DNA from: Theobroma cacao
Taxonomy: Eukaryota > Streptophyta > Magnoliopsida > Malvales > Malvaceae
Direction of reading: 5' to 3'
Length of the DNA: 64,000 nucleotides
NCBI RefSeq assembly: GCF_000208745.1
Contig: NC_030859.1
Span: forward strand, 16,153,426-16,217,425
Shown here: positions 23,843 to 36,637 of the stretch, one piece after another
Position numbering within the stretch: position 1 is the stretch's first letter
Layout: each line of letters starts with the position of its first letter
Position numbers and translations under genes: made by a program
Notes under the pieces: model-generated
Seen by the model: the letters and a program-made list of their open reading frames with translations, nothing else
Database searches by the model: none
What the model was told of the DNA's origin: nothing

Positions 23843-23879
23843 ATACTCAAGGTTACTGAAATCATGAAACTTTCAATAG

Positions 23880-25620
23880 ATCTTTCATTTTGAAAGTAAT
23901 ATAACTATGAAGAAATTTGAGAACAGTATGTTTTACTTAGCTAATTATAGGTATAGTTTCCATCAAAAAGTGAAAAATCATTATGCTTTAGATTGATATA
24001 AGTTATTATCATTTTTAAATATAAATTTTATTGACTTAACAAAAAATATAAAATTTATTGTCTTACATTATTGAAACTTTTTCAAGAAGACTTGGTCAAA
24101 CATCAACAGCTAAAATGCACTTATCTAATACTTGTGCAGTCTTTGATAAGATTATCTATGCATTGTTATCTTTAAATAAAAGATTTTGAAGGGTTCTTTT
24201 CACTAATGCTTCATGGCATACTTGAAAAGTTTGACAAGTTCATTACAACAATTATCGGTGACAATTGTTGTTTTGAATATGCTTGTGAAAACATCAATAG
24301 CAAAATGCTAGTTCATCTTGATCTTGCTTTTGCAATTATTTTCCCCTTGATTGGATCAATATCTAGAGCTATGATTGTTCTACTTGCCACAATGACCAAA
24401 TAACTTAACCATTCAAACTTGCCACTGCAACATTTATGAATGAACAATGGTTTCTCTTATTTTGGTTGGCAGAAGACTTTGATATTGCTATGGATTTCAC
24501 TTACAACAAAATTGCTTATTTATACTTTATAGGTTATAGGAATAAGAAGGTGACATGCATTTAGGGCTCTTAAAAGACATCAATTGCATTTTAGCTTCAA
24601 TAACATAAAGTACATTTAAATCTTAGTTTATATTTTGGCATAAAGTAAAACTACTTGTATTTCTTAGTTAATTAGTCTAGTATTTATTGAGATTTCTGTT
24701 TTCTTAATTGCTTCACTTGATATGCCATATATAGTTATAAATATGTAGAGTAATGAGAAATATTGTCTTTTCTTTATTTTTTTATATTTTTTCTACTATT
24801 TATTAAAAATATAATTAAAATACCTAAAAAGCCTCTAAATTATTTAGATAAATTCAAACAAGTTCTTATTTTTTATTGACTTAATTAAGCCCTTTTAAGT
24901 CAAATAAGTTTTTACAATAACTAAAGGTTAATTAATTGTTATTAGTTAAAATGTCATTTGTCATTTGAAATTGTCACATGTTTGCAATGGAATGTAGTAG
25001 TCTTCTTGTGTAATATTTGCAACTTGATTGGGATTTACTAGTGATTTTGATGTTTGCTTGCACTGTTCTATCGCATGCTTATTCTAGTTTCACCTTCACA
25101 TAGTAATCGAGTATATGGCTAATTGTACTTGGTATTAATGCAGGCAATTGATAATTGTTAATGGTGTTGTTTTGCCATGGCTACTTTGCTTTGTTTATGA
25201 CGTTGCTCTGTCTTAGTTGTCATGTAGATATGTTTATCATTGTATAACAACTGGCATCATTTTTGTTTCAGTGGTGATGTTGTAATGTTATCATTGTAAT
25301 ACAAGTGTGGCAACATCTGCTGATACTTGATATATGGTATTAGTGGATTGTATGTTTTACCCAGTAACTAATTAGGAGCTAAGCATTTGTTCAATGTAAG
25401 ATCCAACTACGGGTCTTGATTTGAAGTTAGATTTTGGCTGTTTTTGGTTTGTTCAAATTCGACTCTTGTTGGATAATTAATTAAATGATTATATTTTTAG
25501 TAAGAAAAAAGAAGTCAAATCCATGAAATTACTTGATCACTCAATTTCAACATTGGGTTCTTGGTATAAGATAAGCAGAAAAGCAAAGACAACACGACCA
25601 ACAAGGCCATTCAGTCATAA
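23880..25620. other. Intergenic DNA, no gene recognised
   Basis: AT-rich DNA with no convincing reading frame. The 65-codon open frame at 24206-24403 has no recognisable domain. Possible old repeat debris. Confidence 0.5.
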
Positions 25621-25685
25621 TGCCTTTAAAATGAACATACTACCTATTACTTTGGCTAGGGAAAAACAAATGATAACATAGCAAC

Positions 25686-25998
25686 TCAATGTTTTCCACT
25701 GTTGCTGCCAAGCTTGGGAACTTTTTGGTGCAAAACCATTAGGAATGTTACCCTTCTTACTTGTCTTCTATTGCTTTGATGCTAGTTTTGCTTTCTCAGC
25801 CTTCTTTTCATCCTCTAGTTTTCTTGATCTTTTCCTTGAAATCTTGGAGAATAGCTTCCTTGGCAACATCATGAACTTCAGGTTTTTCACTCCTCATCTT
25901 AATTACCTTTAAGATGGCACCCGTAATGGATTTAAAGTAAGGTTTCTAAGTGGCACATCTCCTCTTCTTCATAGCTTCTTGGGTAATGTCCTTTTTGT
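25686..25998 (-). pseudogene. RPL24: Ribosomal protein L24 processed pseudogene
   Basis: The minus strand reads QHKKDITQEAMKKRRCAT, a stop, [45 protein letters not shown], a frameshift, KKAEKAKLASKQ, a stop, KTSKKGN and finally PKLGSNSGKH before TGA. This follows the middle and C-terminal two thirds of cytosolic 60S ribosomal protein eL24 without introns, as a reverse-transcribed copy would. The zinc-binding N-terminal part is absent. At least two in-frame stops and one frameshift make it non-functional. A second, shorter fragment lies 1.9 kb away at 23762-23842 with a related 3' flank. Confidence 0.88.
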
Positions 25999-26342
25999 GT
26001 TGCTTCTTAATGGTTGGCACACTAACGTGATATGTTGATACGTCATAATAGATGATGACATTGCATGATAACATGGGTGTGTAACAATTTTACTCTCCAT
26101 ATCAACATTATGTGGACATAAAGTGACAAGTAACATTTGAGTTACAGTAATTAGTAAACTTTTAATTATAAAAGTGTATTTGATACAAAAAAAAAAGTAC
26201 AAAGACTTAATTAAACAAAATAGAAAAAAAAAGATATATTTGAACTTTCATTTGTAATTTAGAAATTAAAGTATAAATATAATAATTGGATATAGAGAAA
26301 ATGAAAATTTTATAATTTAATACTAATTGTAAGTGATGTTAT

Positions 26343-27980
26343 TGGAAGGGATTTAAATCATGCTGAGGTGGATCATACGCAGCATAATATTATTAAAATT
26401 TTAATCTCTTAAGCCATGGATCACTTTAATTAAAATTAATCTAGAAAAACCACAAGAGAAAGATTTCGACATACATGAAAGTTTAATGTATGCTTTCTTT
26501 GGTGGAGCCCTTCTTGGCTTTTCGTTTTTGACTTTTGTACACCAACTAGGGCTTATTAAACCATAGTAGCACAACTGTCCTACCTCTAATGGTGATCCAC
26601 ATAGTGATTTGCTAAAATCTCTTCATTAAGAATGTGTGAATCCTTAAGCCAAAGTTTGTGTGAGCAAACTCTCAACTTTGAGCTCTTTTGTGTTACTCTC
26701 TTTTTGGCTGTGATCTTATCTCAACACATGAAAAAATAAAATAGAACTCTTTTGTACATGCAAGAGCCAACCAAAGGATTCTTTTATAGAGTGAATTGAC
26801 TTATTTCATATCCAATAAGGATTAAAAAATGTCTTAGGCTAATTGGGCCTTTCTTTAATACTCCATCGAATCATATTTGATTTAACCTAATATTTAATTG
26901 GATTAAGCCTTTATAAAATCAATTCTATCACATGCAATTGAACTCAAATTAAATTCAACAATTTACCTTATGTGTGTGACCCATTAGGTGCCTAACATGT
27001 TGACAATAAATATAAATTAATTCAATTAAGAATTTATCTTTATATTTATAGAAGTGGCAGCTAGCAATACATCATGACCACCAAAATATCATGAGAGTTA
27101 ATATGGTTTGACTAACTTTTCAAGGTATAGTATCTCAGTGTAATTCGATTCTTTCATCATATATCCTAGATAGATAGAAAGCCTGGCTTGATCTTTACTT
27201 TCTAACGTATCCATATTAGTCCTGCAACTTTCATATTGACCTATCAAGATTGCCTTGGCCAAGGACTTTTAGTTCATAGAAGCCAAGAGCAAATGAGATA
27301 TGTACCCTTCAAATCACTTAGGGTGATGAATCCTCTCTAAAGTACTCTTTCATCTTTGCATGGTTCATGTCACACCCACAAGCACCCTATTAAAGAATCG
27401 GTCTCCTCTAGACCTGTAGAGGTGAAATCAAAACATGACAATTCACAAACAAGATGACCTAGTATCACAAGTCTAAGGATTACTTACCTTATTGGCACGT
27501 GAGAGTATTTCCATAGACACTTGAGTGAAATACCAAATGGAACTCTCACAACGGTTCATATTCAATGAACTTGTTCTTTAACAGGCACTCATATACTATC
27601 TCCAAGTATCTCACATATTCTAACCTATGAGATTAGTTGCTTACTTCCAAAGTAAGAAGTCTTAGCATGTATTAACCTTTGAGCATTGTTAATGTCCTTA
27701 TTCTTGACAATACAATGACCATGAACATATTTAGGAACAAGACTTTGATGCATAAAAATTTCATAATTATAACCTTTATAATTTCTTTGCAAAGTCATTA
27801 TGTTTCAAAGACTTTATCTACATAAGCCTCTCATAACTCTTTATAAATAAACTAATAGATAAAGAAATACCTCATACATTATAAAAAAGAATTCACAAAG
27901 TATTTAACATGGAAACATGACTAATTAATGTAGTGTTTTAGAAGCACAAAATTGATTGGCTTGCAAGGCTTACACAAACA
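26343..27980 (-). repeat. 3' LTR of a minus-strand Ty1/copia element
   Basis: On the minus strand this 1638 bp LTR begins TGTTTGTGTAAGCC, right after a purine-rich PPT (AGTGGGAGAT, 27990-27981), and ends at 26343. It aligns with 35497-36637, the partial 5' LTR of the same element. The left flank is GTTAT; the matching duplication on the far side has been lost with the 5' end. Confidence 0.8.
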
Positions 27981-27999
27981 ATCTCCCACTAGCACTAAA

Positions 28000-29488
28000 G
28001 TCAATCGCCCATGTATTTAATGCCAAAGCCTTCTAAGTGGCAATCATGTTTCTTTTGGGACAGAACTTTAATGAGAGGGTCAACTAAGTTGTCCTCCATG
28101 GGTACTCTCTCTATATTAATATCACATTTTCTATGATCTCCCTCATTAGGTGATAACACCACTATACATGTTGGAACCGTTGATGAGACCTTGATTCATT
28201 TGCTTGAGAAATGGATCCATTGTTGTCACAGTACAAAGTTACAAGATCAACAATACTAGGAACCACACCAAGTTCAGTTATGAACTTTTTGATCCAAACT
28301 CCCTCATACGCTGCCTCAGAAGTAAAGATGTATTTAGCCTCGATTATAAAATCTGCAATCGTTGCTTGCTTAGAACTTTTCTAGCTAATAGAACTGCCAT
28401 TTAAGGTAAATATAAACCCACTTTGCGATTTGTAGTCATCCTTATCAAATTGGAATGCAACATCTCCATATCCATTAACTTGGAGTTTAGCCCTTTCATA
28501 AACCAAGAAAACGTCTTTAGTTCTTTGTAAGTACTTAAGGATATTTTTTACAGTAATCTAGTGACTCTTACCTGGATTTGATTGGTATTTGCTCGTGACA
28601 CTCAGAGCACACGCCACATTTGGTCTAGTATATAACGCAAACATGATAGACCCAATAGCTGAAGCATATGGTATTCTATCTGTCTCATCCTTTGCTTTTG
28701 TGTTTGCGAACTCATATCCTTTGAAAGATGAATGCCATGTGACATAGGCAAGTGTCCCTTCTTTGACTTGGTCATGCTAAATCTTTTTAGCACCTTGTCT
28801 ATGTAAGTGGATTGAGATAATCCTAGCAGCGTCTTTGATTTATCTCCAAAGATCTTTATTCCCAAAATATAAGTCATTTTTCCCAAATCCTTCATGGCGA
28901 ATTGTTTAGATAACTAGATCTTGAAAGTCTAGAGCATTGGTATATCATTTCCTATTAGTAGTATGTCGTCAACATAAAGTACTAAGAATACAACTGCTTG
29001 TCCATTTACCTTTTTCTAAACACATGGATCATCAAGATTGTTGATGAAATCATATTCTTTAATAGTTTCATTAAATTTGATGTTCTAGCTCCTAGATAAT
29101 TGTTTTAGCCCATAAATGGACTTTCGGAGTTTGCATACTTTATGCTGATTTTCCTTGGATGTAAAACTTTCAAGTTGGGTCATATACACTTCTTCTTTCA
29201 AATTTTCATTAAGGAATGCTATTTTTACATCCATCTGCCACATCTCATAGTCATGATATGCAACAATAGCAAGCAAAATCTGAATGGATTTAATCATGGC
29301 TATCGGTGAGATGGTTTCTTCATAATCAATTCCTTCAACTTGGTTATAACCTTTAGCAACCAACCTAGCTTTGTACATTTGTATATTAGCATCCATGTTA
29401 GTCTTTCTCTTAAAGACCCATTTGTATCCTATGGGTTTTACCTTTTCAGGTGCATCAACTGAAGTCCATACTTGGTTGACATGCATGG
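28000..29488 (-). pseudogene. Ty1/copia pol remnant: reverse transcriptase and RNase H
   Basis: The minus strand at 29486-29085 reads GYKWVFKRKTNMDANIQMYK, ARLVAKGYNQVEGIDYEETI, SPIAMIKSIQ, QMDVKIAFLNENLKEEVYM and CKLRKSIYGLKQ, the hallmark fingers and palm of copia reverse transcriptase (RVT_2). MKDLGKMTYILGIKI at 28895 continues it. RNase H motifs follow: KSQSGFIFTLNG, KQATIADFIIEAKYI and LYCDNNGSI near 28430-28190. Several stops and frameshifts are present. The 5' part (gag, protease, integrase) is gone: the frame is cut at 29488 by the gypsy insertion. Confidence 0.88.
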
Positions 29489-30073
29489 TGTCATGAACCA
29501 GTCCTGTCTTGAACTATGACAAGATAGAGTAGTTTAAGAGATTTGAGTCTTATGTACTTATGAAGGAAATGTTCTCTTTTCAAACATTGTGATAGCTCAT
29601 GGTGACATCTTTAGAAATACTTGTTAAGTCTTTAAGGGGAAAAAACCCTTTAAGAAAGGAATGTCCTCATTTCAAGCATTGTAATGGCTATTAGTAGAAT
29701 ACTTGCAAAATCTCGTAAACTCTTTATATGGGGTGAGCAGTTGACTGGTTTGTTGGGTTGTCTCACTAGTAAAGGTATGTTTATAGCGAATCATCTAGGG
29801 CTACCCCTATGGCCCGATGATGGTGTGTCTTGGGCCTTTTGTACTCATTTTCATATTAATAAAATATTTTTCTATTATTTGGTGTCAATGGTTACATATA
29901 TGGCATTCGATATGCCTTACGATTTCGATGTGCATTGCCTTAGTCTAATTTATGGCTATTGTTGATGTTTGCTTAGATATAAATGAGTTATTGACTAGCT
30001 TGCATGGAAGCTTTCACTCAAACGCTGCACAAACTATTGCATACTTAAGCGAAGGATCATAATTCGTGATAGT
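29489..30073 (+). repeat. 5' LTR of the nested Ty3/gypsy element
   Basis: This LTR of about 585 bp has its first 315 bp aligned with 34190-34506 with scattered differences. The 3' boundary is set by the PBS-like sequence near 30076 and is approximate. Confidence 0.7.
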
Positions 30074-30171
30074 TGGTTTCAAAGCTAGGTTGAGATGTGC
30101 CGGGCTAAAGAATAAACATGGTGACCACACAGAGTTCACCAAAAGATCATTAGAGGATTGATGAGCTAGAG

Positions 30172-31090
30172 GCCATGGTGGTCGTAATGAAAGCTCAAAT
30201 GGTCCTGCGTGAGCGAATAGATGAAATTGAAACAGTTCAGCGAGAATTGTCCGAGATATTTAGTACCTTGAGTGATGAAACCAAGGATACGTTGAGCACT
30301 CTCCAAGGCAAGATTGGAGAATTAAAAGCTCAGATAAATCTTTTTGGTTATTATTGCAGGTAATGCTAGTGCAAACTCAAGAGATCGAGGTAAAAGACCA
30401 AAATATCGGAGCCCAAGCAATACGAAAGGGCCAAAGATGCTAAGGAGTTGGAGAACTTCTTTTTTGATATGGAGCAGTATTTTCAAGCTGTGCGCATGGA
30501 GTCAGAGTAGGACAAAATGGCAATGGCTTCAATGTATCTTGCTGGGTATGCGAAGTTATAATGGTGTTCCAAATTCATTGATGGTAAATGCCGCATCAAC
30601 ACTTGGGAGGAACTCAAGCAAGAATTGAAGAACCAATTTTTCTTTGTGAATGTTTAATATATGGACCGACTGAAGTTGTTGGAGTTGTCACAAACGGGAT
30701 CAGCGTCAGGGTTCATGAGGAACTTCTCCACTCTAATGCTAAATATTAAGGATATGGCTAAAAAAATAGATTATTCTATTTCGTCGAGGGTCTAAAACCA
30801 TGGGCAAGGACGGAGTTACAACAATAAAAGGTATAGGATGTGACTTCGACAATGGTGGCTACCAAATGCCTTACTAATTATAGTGAAAACACGAATAAAA
30901 GGAATGACCCTGCATCCAAGACCAACAGCTCTAGCTTAAATAGTGGGGTAATATTTTTGAGAGTTAGCAGACCCTCATGTAGGGGAGGTAATAAAAGACC
31001 ATTTGCTAGAGATTCACCCCAATTGAGAACAAACAAGCTATGAAACTTCAAGCCACAACTTCTAATATCTTGTTTCTTATTCAAAGAATC
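30172..31090 (+). pseudogene. Ty3/gypsy gag remnant
   Basis: The open start at 30175 reads MVVVMKAQMVLRERIDEIET and continues as a coiled-coil-like Gag N-terminus to 30363. Frameshifted pieces follow, with EELKQELKNQFFF near 30610-30640 and LKLLELSQTGSASGFM near 30670-30720, typical of the retrotransposon Gag core. It is broken by several shifts. It would have formed the virus-like particle. Confidence 0.65.
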
Positions 31091-31279
31091 ACATCGAGTA
31101 GCTAATTGTCCTCATCGAACAACTCTCAAAGCGATATGTACTGCTAATGTTAAGACACCACCAACCCACACCACAATCAAAAAAGTCGAGGAAGAACCAA
31201 CACGAATGGATTCTATTCATTTCTTCAACGCCTTACAAGTGCAATTAGAAAAGATAGAGAGGAGCTCCAACGGGGTCTA

Positions 31280-31603
31280 ATGTTTGTAGAGGTATTGTTG
31301 AATGAGAAAAGAACCAAAGCCATACTCGACATAGGGGCATCAAACACCTTCATCACCCTAGTAGAGGCAAAGAGATGCAACATTAAAGTTGAGGAAGATT
31401 TTAGGCAAATGAAAGCATTTAACTCGTTAGCTTCAGCTATTATGGGGAACTCCAAAGACATAAAGGTTAAGATTGACTTTTGGGAAGGAAAGGTGAACAT
31501 GATTGTAGCAACTATAGATAACTTTTATTTTGTCTTGGGATTTGATTTTATGAAGAAAGCACAAGCCATCTTTTTCCTTACTACGAGTTGTCTAACATTT
31601 TTT
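31280..31603 (+). pseudogene. Ty3/gypsy aspartic protease domain
   Basis: The frame has AILDIGASNTFITLVEAKR and VLGFDFMKKAQ, the retroviral-type aspartic protease pattern. The catalytic triplet is DIGA here, where DSGA or DTGA is usual. A stop ends it at 31606. Confidence 0.75.
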
Positions 31604-31766
31604 TGAGAACAACCATATATGGTACCAGCTACAATTCTACCTAAGAGTGGGAAGTAAATTATATCAGCTATACATTTTAAAAAGGGGATCAAGAAAGGTG
31701 AGCCCTCTTACGTGGCCATGCCCATTTACAAAGGCGAAGATAACATAAATCCAATATCCAAAAAAA

Positions 31767-33990
31767 GTGAAACTAGTTTTGAAAGAATTTCAAGATATGA
31801 TGCTTAAACAACCACCTAGGGTCTTGCCATATCGACGACCTGTTGATCTTGAGATAGAATTACTCCCAAGAGTTAAGCCACTTGCAAAAGGGCCATACAA
31901 GGTGGCTCCCTTAGAGTTAGCGAAGCTAAGGAAACAATTAGACGAGCTAGTTCAAGCTACATTTATTCACCATCAAAGGCACCTTTTGAGGCCCTAGTAC
32001 TCTTTTAAAAGAAGTAAGATGGGAGTTTACGATTGTGTATAGATTACTAGGCTATAAACAAAGTCACAATTAAGAATAAATATCCTATACCTCTTATAGC
32101 AGATTTCTTTGACTAGCTGAATTGTGCAAAGTACTTCTTCAAATTAAAATTAAGATCAAGATACCATCAAGTAAGAGTGGTTGAGGGAAAATTGCTAAAA
32201 ATAGGACAAAAATGGAGTTGGACACAACAGTGCCAAGAAGTCTTCAAAGGCTTGAAAGACATGTTGATGATAAATCTTGTTTTATCACTCCCCGATATTA
32301 CAATGCCCTTTGACGTACAAATAGATGCATCAGACTTTGCGCTTTAAGGAATTTTGTTACAAGAAAGACACCCGGTTGAGTTCGAAAGTCAAAAATTGAA
32401 TGAAGCTGAGAGGAAGTACACAACACAGGAGAAAGAACTACTAGCAATGATTCACTGTTTACAGGCCTAGCGACACTACTTGCTAGGTTCACAATATGTG
32501 GTTGAGACTGACAACACAATCGTAAGTCACTTCCTCACACAGCTAAAACTCACAACCAAGCAAGTGAGATGGAAAGAGTTCTTAGCCGAATTTGATTTCT
32601 CCTTTAAACACAAAGTTGGAAAAGTGAACTGTGTGGCAGACGCCCTCAGTAGGAAGGCCAAATTTGCAACCTTAAGGGTGGTCACACCAACGACAGCCAG
32701 CAAAGTAACCACATATATCCATAATCTTATTGACAAAAGCTTGCACTAAGATCCCTAAGCAATGGCCATTATGAAGTTGGTGGAGAGTGGAAAGTTAATA
32801 CTTTTAGGTGAAAAATAGACTCCTGTTAACGAAAAGACTATGTATATTCGTTCCAAAGAAGAGAGAGCTTAGGCAAAAATTAATACGAAAATGTCACGAC
32901 ACTCCTTGGGCAGGACATCCAGGTTGGCAACGGACCATAGCACTATTGAAATAAGGTTACTATTGGCCTCATATGCGACAGGATGTGATGGATTATATGA
33001 AAACATGTCTCATTTGCCAACAAGACAAAGTAGACAAATAGAGATGGCGGGAATGCTCAAACCTCTACCATTGTCGACCAAACCTTGGGAAAGTATTTCT
33101 TTGGACTTTATAGTAAGACTTCCTAAAATGGGAGATATGACAGCGATCTTGGTAATGGTGAACCATTTCTCCAAGTACGCGACATTCATTTCGATGCGAA
33201 AATTTAGCTCCATAGAAAAAATGGTTCGTACGATTTTTAAACATATGGTAAAATATTAGGGTGTTCCTAAGAGCATTTTCAACGACAAAAATTCAAGGTT
33301 TACAGGCTTTTCCTAAAAAGAGCTTTTCAAGCTCTTGGGGTCAAAACTCACATATCTTCTAGTTATTACCTATAAATAAATGGCCAGATAGAACGATTCA
33401 ATAAGTTGTCAGAAGAATACTTGCGACACTTTGTACAAGCGAACTAGAAAAATTAGCCCAACCTACTAGATGTGGTTCAACTATGTTTCAATTCATAAAA
33501 AAGCTCAACCACTAATGAACTCTTTTCGAGGTCGTCACTAGACAATAACTTAGACTTCCCCATACCTTAGTGGAATCGTATAGTGGAAAGAGTCCTTAAG
33601 CGTTCAACTTTGCTAAGAAGTGGAGACAAAACACTAAAATCGACAAAGCCTATTTAGAGAAAGCCTCCAGTCACATGAAGAAGTGGGCGGATAAAGGTTG
33701 AAGGGAGTAACACTTTAAGGAGAGAGACCTGGTGCTAGTGAAGTTGGTACCTCGAACAACTTCAATTCCTAAGGAAGAGATATCAAAGACTAGTACAGAA
33801 GTATGAAGGTCCACTACTGATTGTAGCCAAGGTAGGGAAGACTTCCTACAGGATTGATCCACCCAAGTGGATGAAGGTACACCCCGTGTTTCACATCAAC
33901 AACCTGAAGCCGTTTTATGCAGAACTAACGGATACACATAGGAGTCTAGCTACAAGAGTCGCCATCAGCACCAAACCACCATACAACGTC
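31767..33990 (+). pseudogene. Ty3/gypsy RT fragment, RNase H and integrase
   Basis: 31767-31997 codes for the RT entry region (PYRRPVDLEIELLPRVKPLA, LRKQLDELVQ). The RT palm with its YxDD box is absent, removed by an internal deletion near 32000-32200. RNase H follows: FDVQIDASDFAL, KYTTQEKELLAMIHCLQA and VRWKEFLAEFDFSFKH ending VADALSRKA (32310-32660). Integrase has a zinc-binding H-x-H-C-x2-C arrangement (CHDTPWAGHPGW, CLICQQDK) and the core opening WESISLDFIVRLPKMGD near 33090. HPVFHINNLKPFYAEL near 33880 closes the C-terminal module. Multiple stops and frameshifts make it inactive. Confidence 0.85.
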
Positions 33991-34189
33991 AAATGGAAGA
34001 GATTCTGACAAGAAGGATGACGATAATCAATCGATAACCAACACAGGAGTACTCGATAAAATAGGATGGTTTGGGGCTAAATGAGATCACTTAAGAAAAG
34101 GGAGCCAATCTTCGTGCCTTTTAGCAAAAAATTAAAGAATTCCAAGCCAACCAATCAATGAGAATGTTGATAAATTGAGTAGGGGAGGA

Positions 34190-34506
34190 TGTCATAAGCA
34201 AACCTTGTGTCGGACTATGACAAGCTAGAGTTCTCTAGGAGATTTGAGTTTTTGGTTCTTATGAAGGAAATGCCCCCCTTTCAAACATTGTAACAACTCG
34301 TGGTGACATCTTTAGAAATACTTGTTATGTCTTAAGGGGGAAAAGGCCCTCTAGGAAAGAAATGTCCTCATTTCAAGCATTGTAATGGCTATTGGTGGAA
34401 TACTTGTAAAATTTTGTAAACTCTTTATAAGGGGTGAGCAGTCTACAGATTGTTAGGCTGCCTCACAAGTAAAGGTATGTTTGTAGCAAATCATCTAGGG
34501 CTATCA
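34190..34506 (+). repeat. Truncated 3' LTR of the nested Ty3/gypsy element
   Basis: It aligns with the first 315 bp of the 5' LTR (AATGTCCTCATTTCAAGCAT, CTCTTTATAAGGGGTGAGCA) and then ends abruptly after CATCTAGGGCTAT. Confidence 0.8.
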
Positions 34507-35496
34507 ATTTAAATCTTAAACCTTATAGGACTATGAATTTAAATTTGACCCTTATTCTCAATAGGAATCCTAATTATATTAGAAATTTAACATTCACAAG
34601 GAATATTAATCCAATTAAGCTTTCTAATCTTATTAGAAAATTTAATCCTTGTTGTTATAATTTTACAATCCTAGTTTAACTGGAATTAGATCTTTATCGC
34701 CAAGAGTCCTATTTCTTTGCCAATTTGATTTTAGAATCTAATTTAAGGCAATCCTAAACTCTTTAGGATTTACTCCACTACAATTAGGAGTCAAAATCCA
34801 AGTCATAACCGAATTAGTACAACTCCTAATTATATAGAGAAGAAATCGTACAAGCTAATGCAATTTTATTAAGTCTGCATCACCTATGCTATCCCAAATT
34901 CTTTGGAGCTCCATCCTCCATTGTTTGTTGCGATTTTGGCACCAATTCAGAGACATCCCATGCCCCAAACATCACACCAAAACGCTTTCAAAACCTTAGC
35001 AAATTTGGAATACAAAGAGCCATGATTTTGCAAGAGTCCCTCTCATTCAAGAAAACAATTCTAGCAAACTATTTGTGTAGAAACATCATCAAATCACCAC
35101 CCAATGAGGTGATTAAATGCTGTAAATTTTCATAGGTTAAGATTATCCTTTTGACCTTCTACTCGCCAAAAAACAAGCACAAACTCCTTCTCTAAGTCCC
35201 TCACAAAAATTTCCAAAATAGATCACACTATGCTGCCAAATTTTTAAGATTTAAATTTTCTTAAAACAAATCTACTAAATCGTTAAGGACTTATTAAATT
35301 TAGATTTTAAATCCATAAATCAGGACTTTAAAGGTCTTTTGAAACATAAATTAGATTTGAAAAATCCATTCAGAATTGTTCTAAAAAATTTTTCAAACTT
35401 TGAATCAAATCGACATCTAAACAAAAACAATTTTGTAATCTTCAACAACTAAACATAAAACCAAATTAAATCAGTTAAAGGAGGCTCTGATACCAT
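34507..35496 (-). mobile_element. 5' leader of the minus-strand copia element with PBS
   Basis: The PBS TGGTATCAGAGCCTC (minus strand, 35495-35481) sits one base from the LTR edge and exactly matches the tRNA-Met type. The remaining kilobase is AT-rich leader with no recognisable Gag frame. Confidence 0.7.
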
Positions 35497-36637
35497 TGAA
35501 GGGGATTCGAATAATGCTAAGATGGATTATACGCAATAGAATATTATTAAAATTTTAATCCCTTAAGCCATGGATCACTTTAATTGAAACTAATCGAGAA
35601 AAACTACAAGAGAAAGATTTCGACATACATGAAAGTTTGATGTCTGCTTTCTTTAATGGAGTCCTCCTTGAATTTTCATTTTTGACTTTTGTATACTAAC
35701 TAGGACTTACCAAACCATAGTAACACAATTGTCCTGCCTCTAATGGTGATCCACTCAGTGATTTGCCAAAATCTTTTCACTAAAAGTGTGTGAATCCTTA
35801 AGCCAAAATTTGGGCTAGCAAATTCTCAACTTTGAGCTCCTTTGTGTTTCTTTTTTTTTAGTTCTGATCTTATCTCAACACATGAGAAAATAAAATAGAA
35901 CTTTTTCGTACATTCAAGAGGCGGCCAAAGGATTCTTTTATAGACTAAATTGACCTATTTCACATCCAACAAGGATTAGAAAATGTCTTGGGCTAATTGG
36001 GCCTTTGTTTAATACTCTATCAAATCATATTTGATTTAGTCCAATATTTAATAGGATTAAACCTCTATAAAATCAATTAGATTTCCGCAATTGAACTCAA
36101 ATTAATTTTGACTATTCACCTTATATGTGTGACCTATTAGGTGCCGAACATTTTGGCAATAAATATAAATTAATTCAATTAAGAATTTATATTTATATTT
36201 ATAGATCATGAGCAGCATCTAATAATACATTATGACCACCCAAATGTCATGAGAGTCAATATGGTTTGACTAACCTTTTAGTGTACAATATCTTAGTGTA
36301 ATTCGATCCTTTCATTATATATCCCAAATAGATAGAAAACTTTACTCGGTGTCTACTTTTCAACTTATCTATATTAGTCTTGTAATTTTCATATTGACCT
36401 ATCAAGATTGCCATGGCCAAGGACTTTTAGTCAACATAAGCTATGAGCAAATGAGATATGTCCCTTTCAAATCACTTGGGATGATGAATCCTTTTTAGAC
36501 TACTCATTCTTCTTCGCATGCTCCATGCCACACCCAAAAGCACCCTGTTTAAGTATTTGATCACCTCTAAACCTATAAAAGTGAAATCAAAGCATGACAA
36601 CTCACATACAAGATAACTTGGTATCACAAGTCTAATT
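35497..36637 (-). repeat. Partial 5' LTR of the minus-strand copia element
   Basis: It aligns with 26343-27470 of the 3' LTR (ATTTCGACATACATGAAAGT, ACTCAGTGATTTGCC, AAATGAGATATGTCC). The outer 500 bp are missing: similarity stops after TATCACAAGTCTAA. The LTRs differ by many substitutions, so the element is old. Confidence 0.8.

Larger units (their letters stand above)
29489..34506 (+). mobile_element. Ty3/gypsy retrotransposon nested in the copia element
   Basis: The 5' LTR starts TGTCATGAACC at 29489 and runs to about 30073. It is followed by a degenerate tRNA-Met-type PBS (TGGTTTCAAAGCTAGGTT, near 30076). Internal order is gag, aspartic protease, reverse transcriptase (mostly deleted), RNase H, integrase and a C-terminal module, as in Ty3/gypsy. 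A PPT (AGTAGGGGAGGA) ends at 34189. The 3' LTR starts TGTCATAAGC at 34190 but stops at about 34506, giving way to copia leader DNA. Insertion is exactly inside the copia RT frame. Loss of the 3' LTR end and of most copia internal sequence implies a later deletion spanning the junction. Confidence 0.88.
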
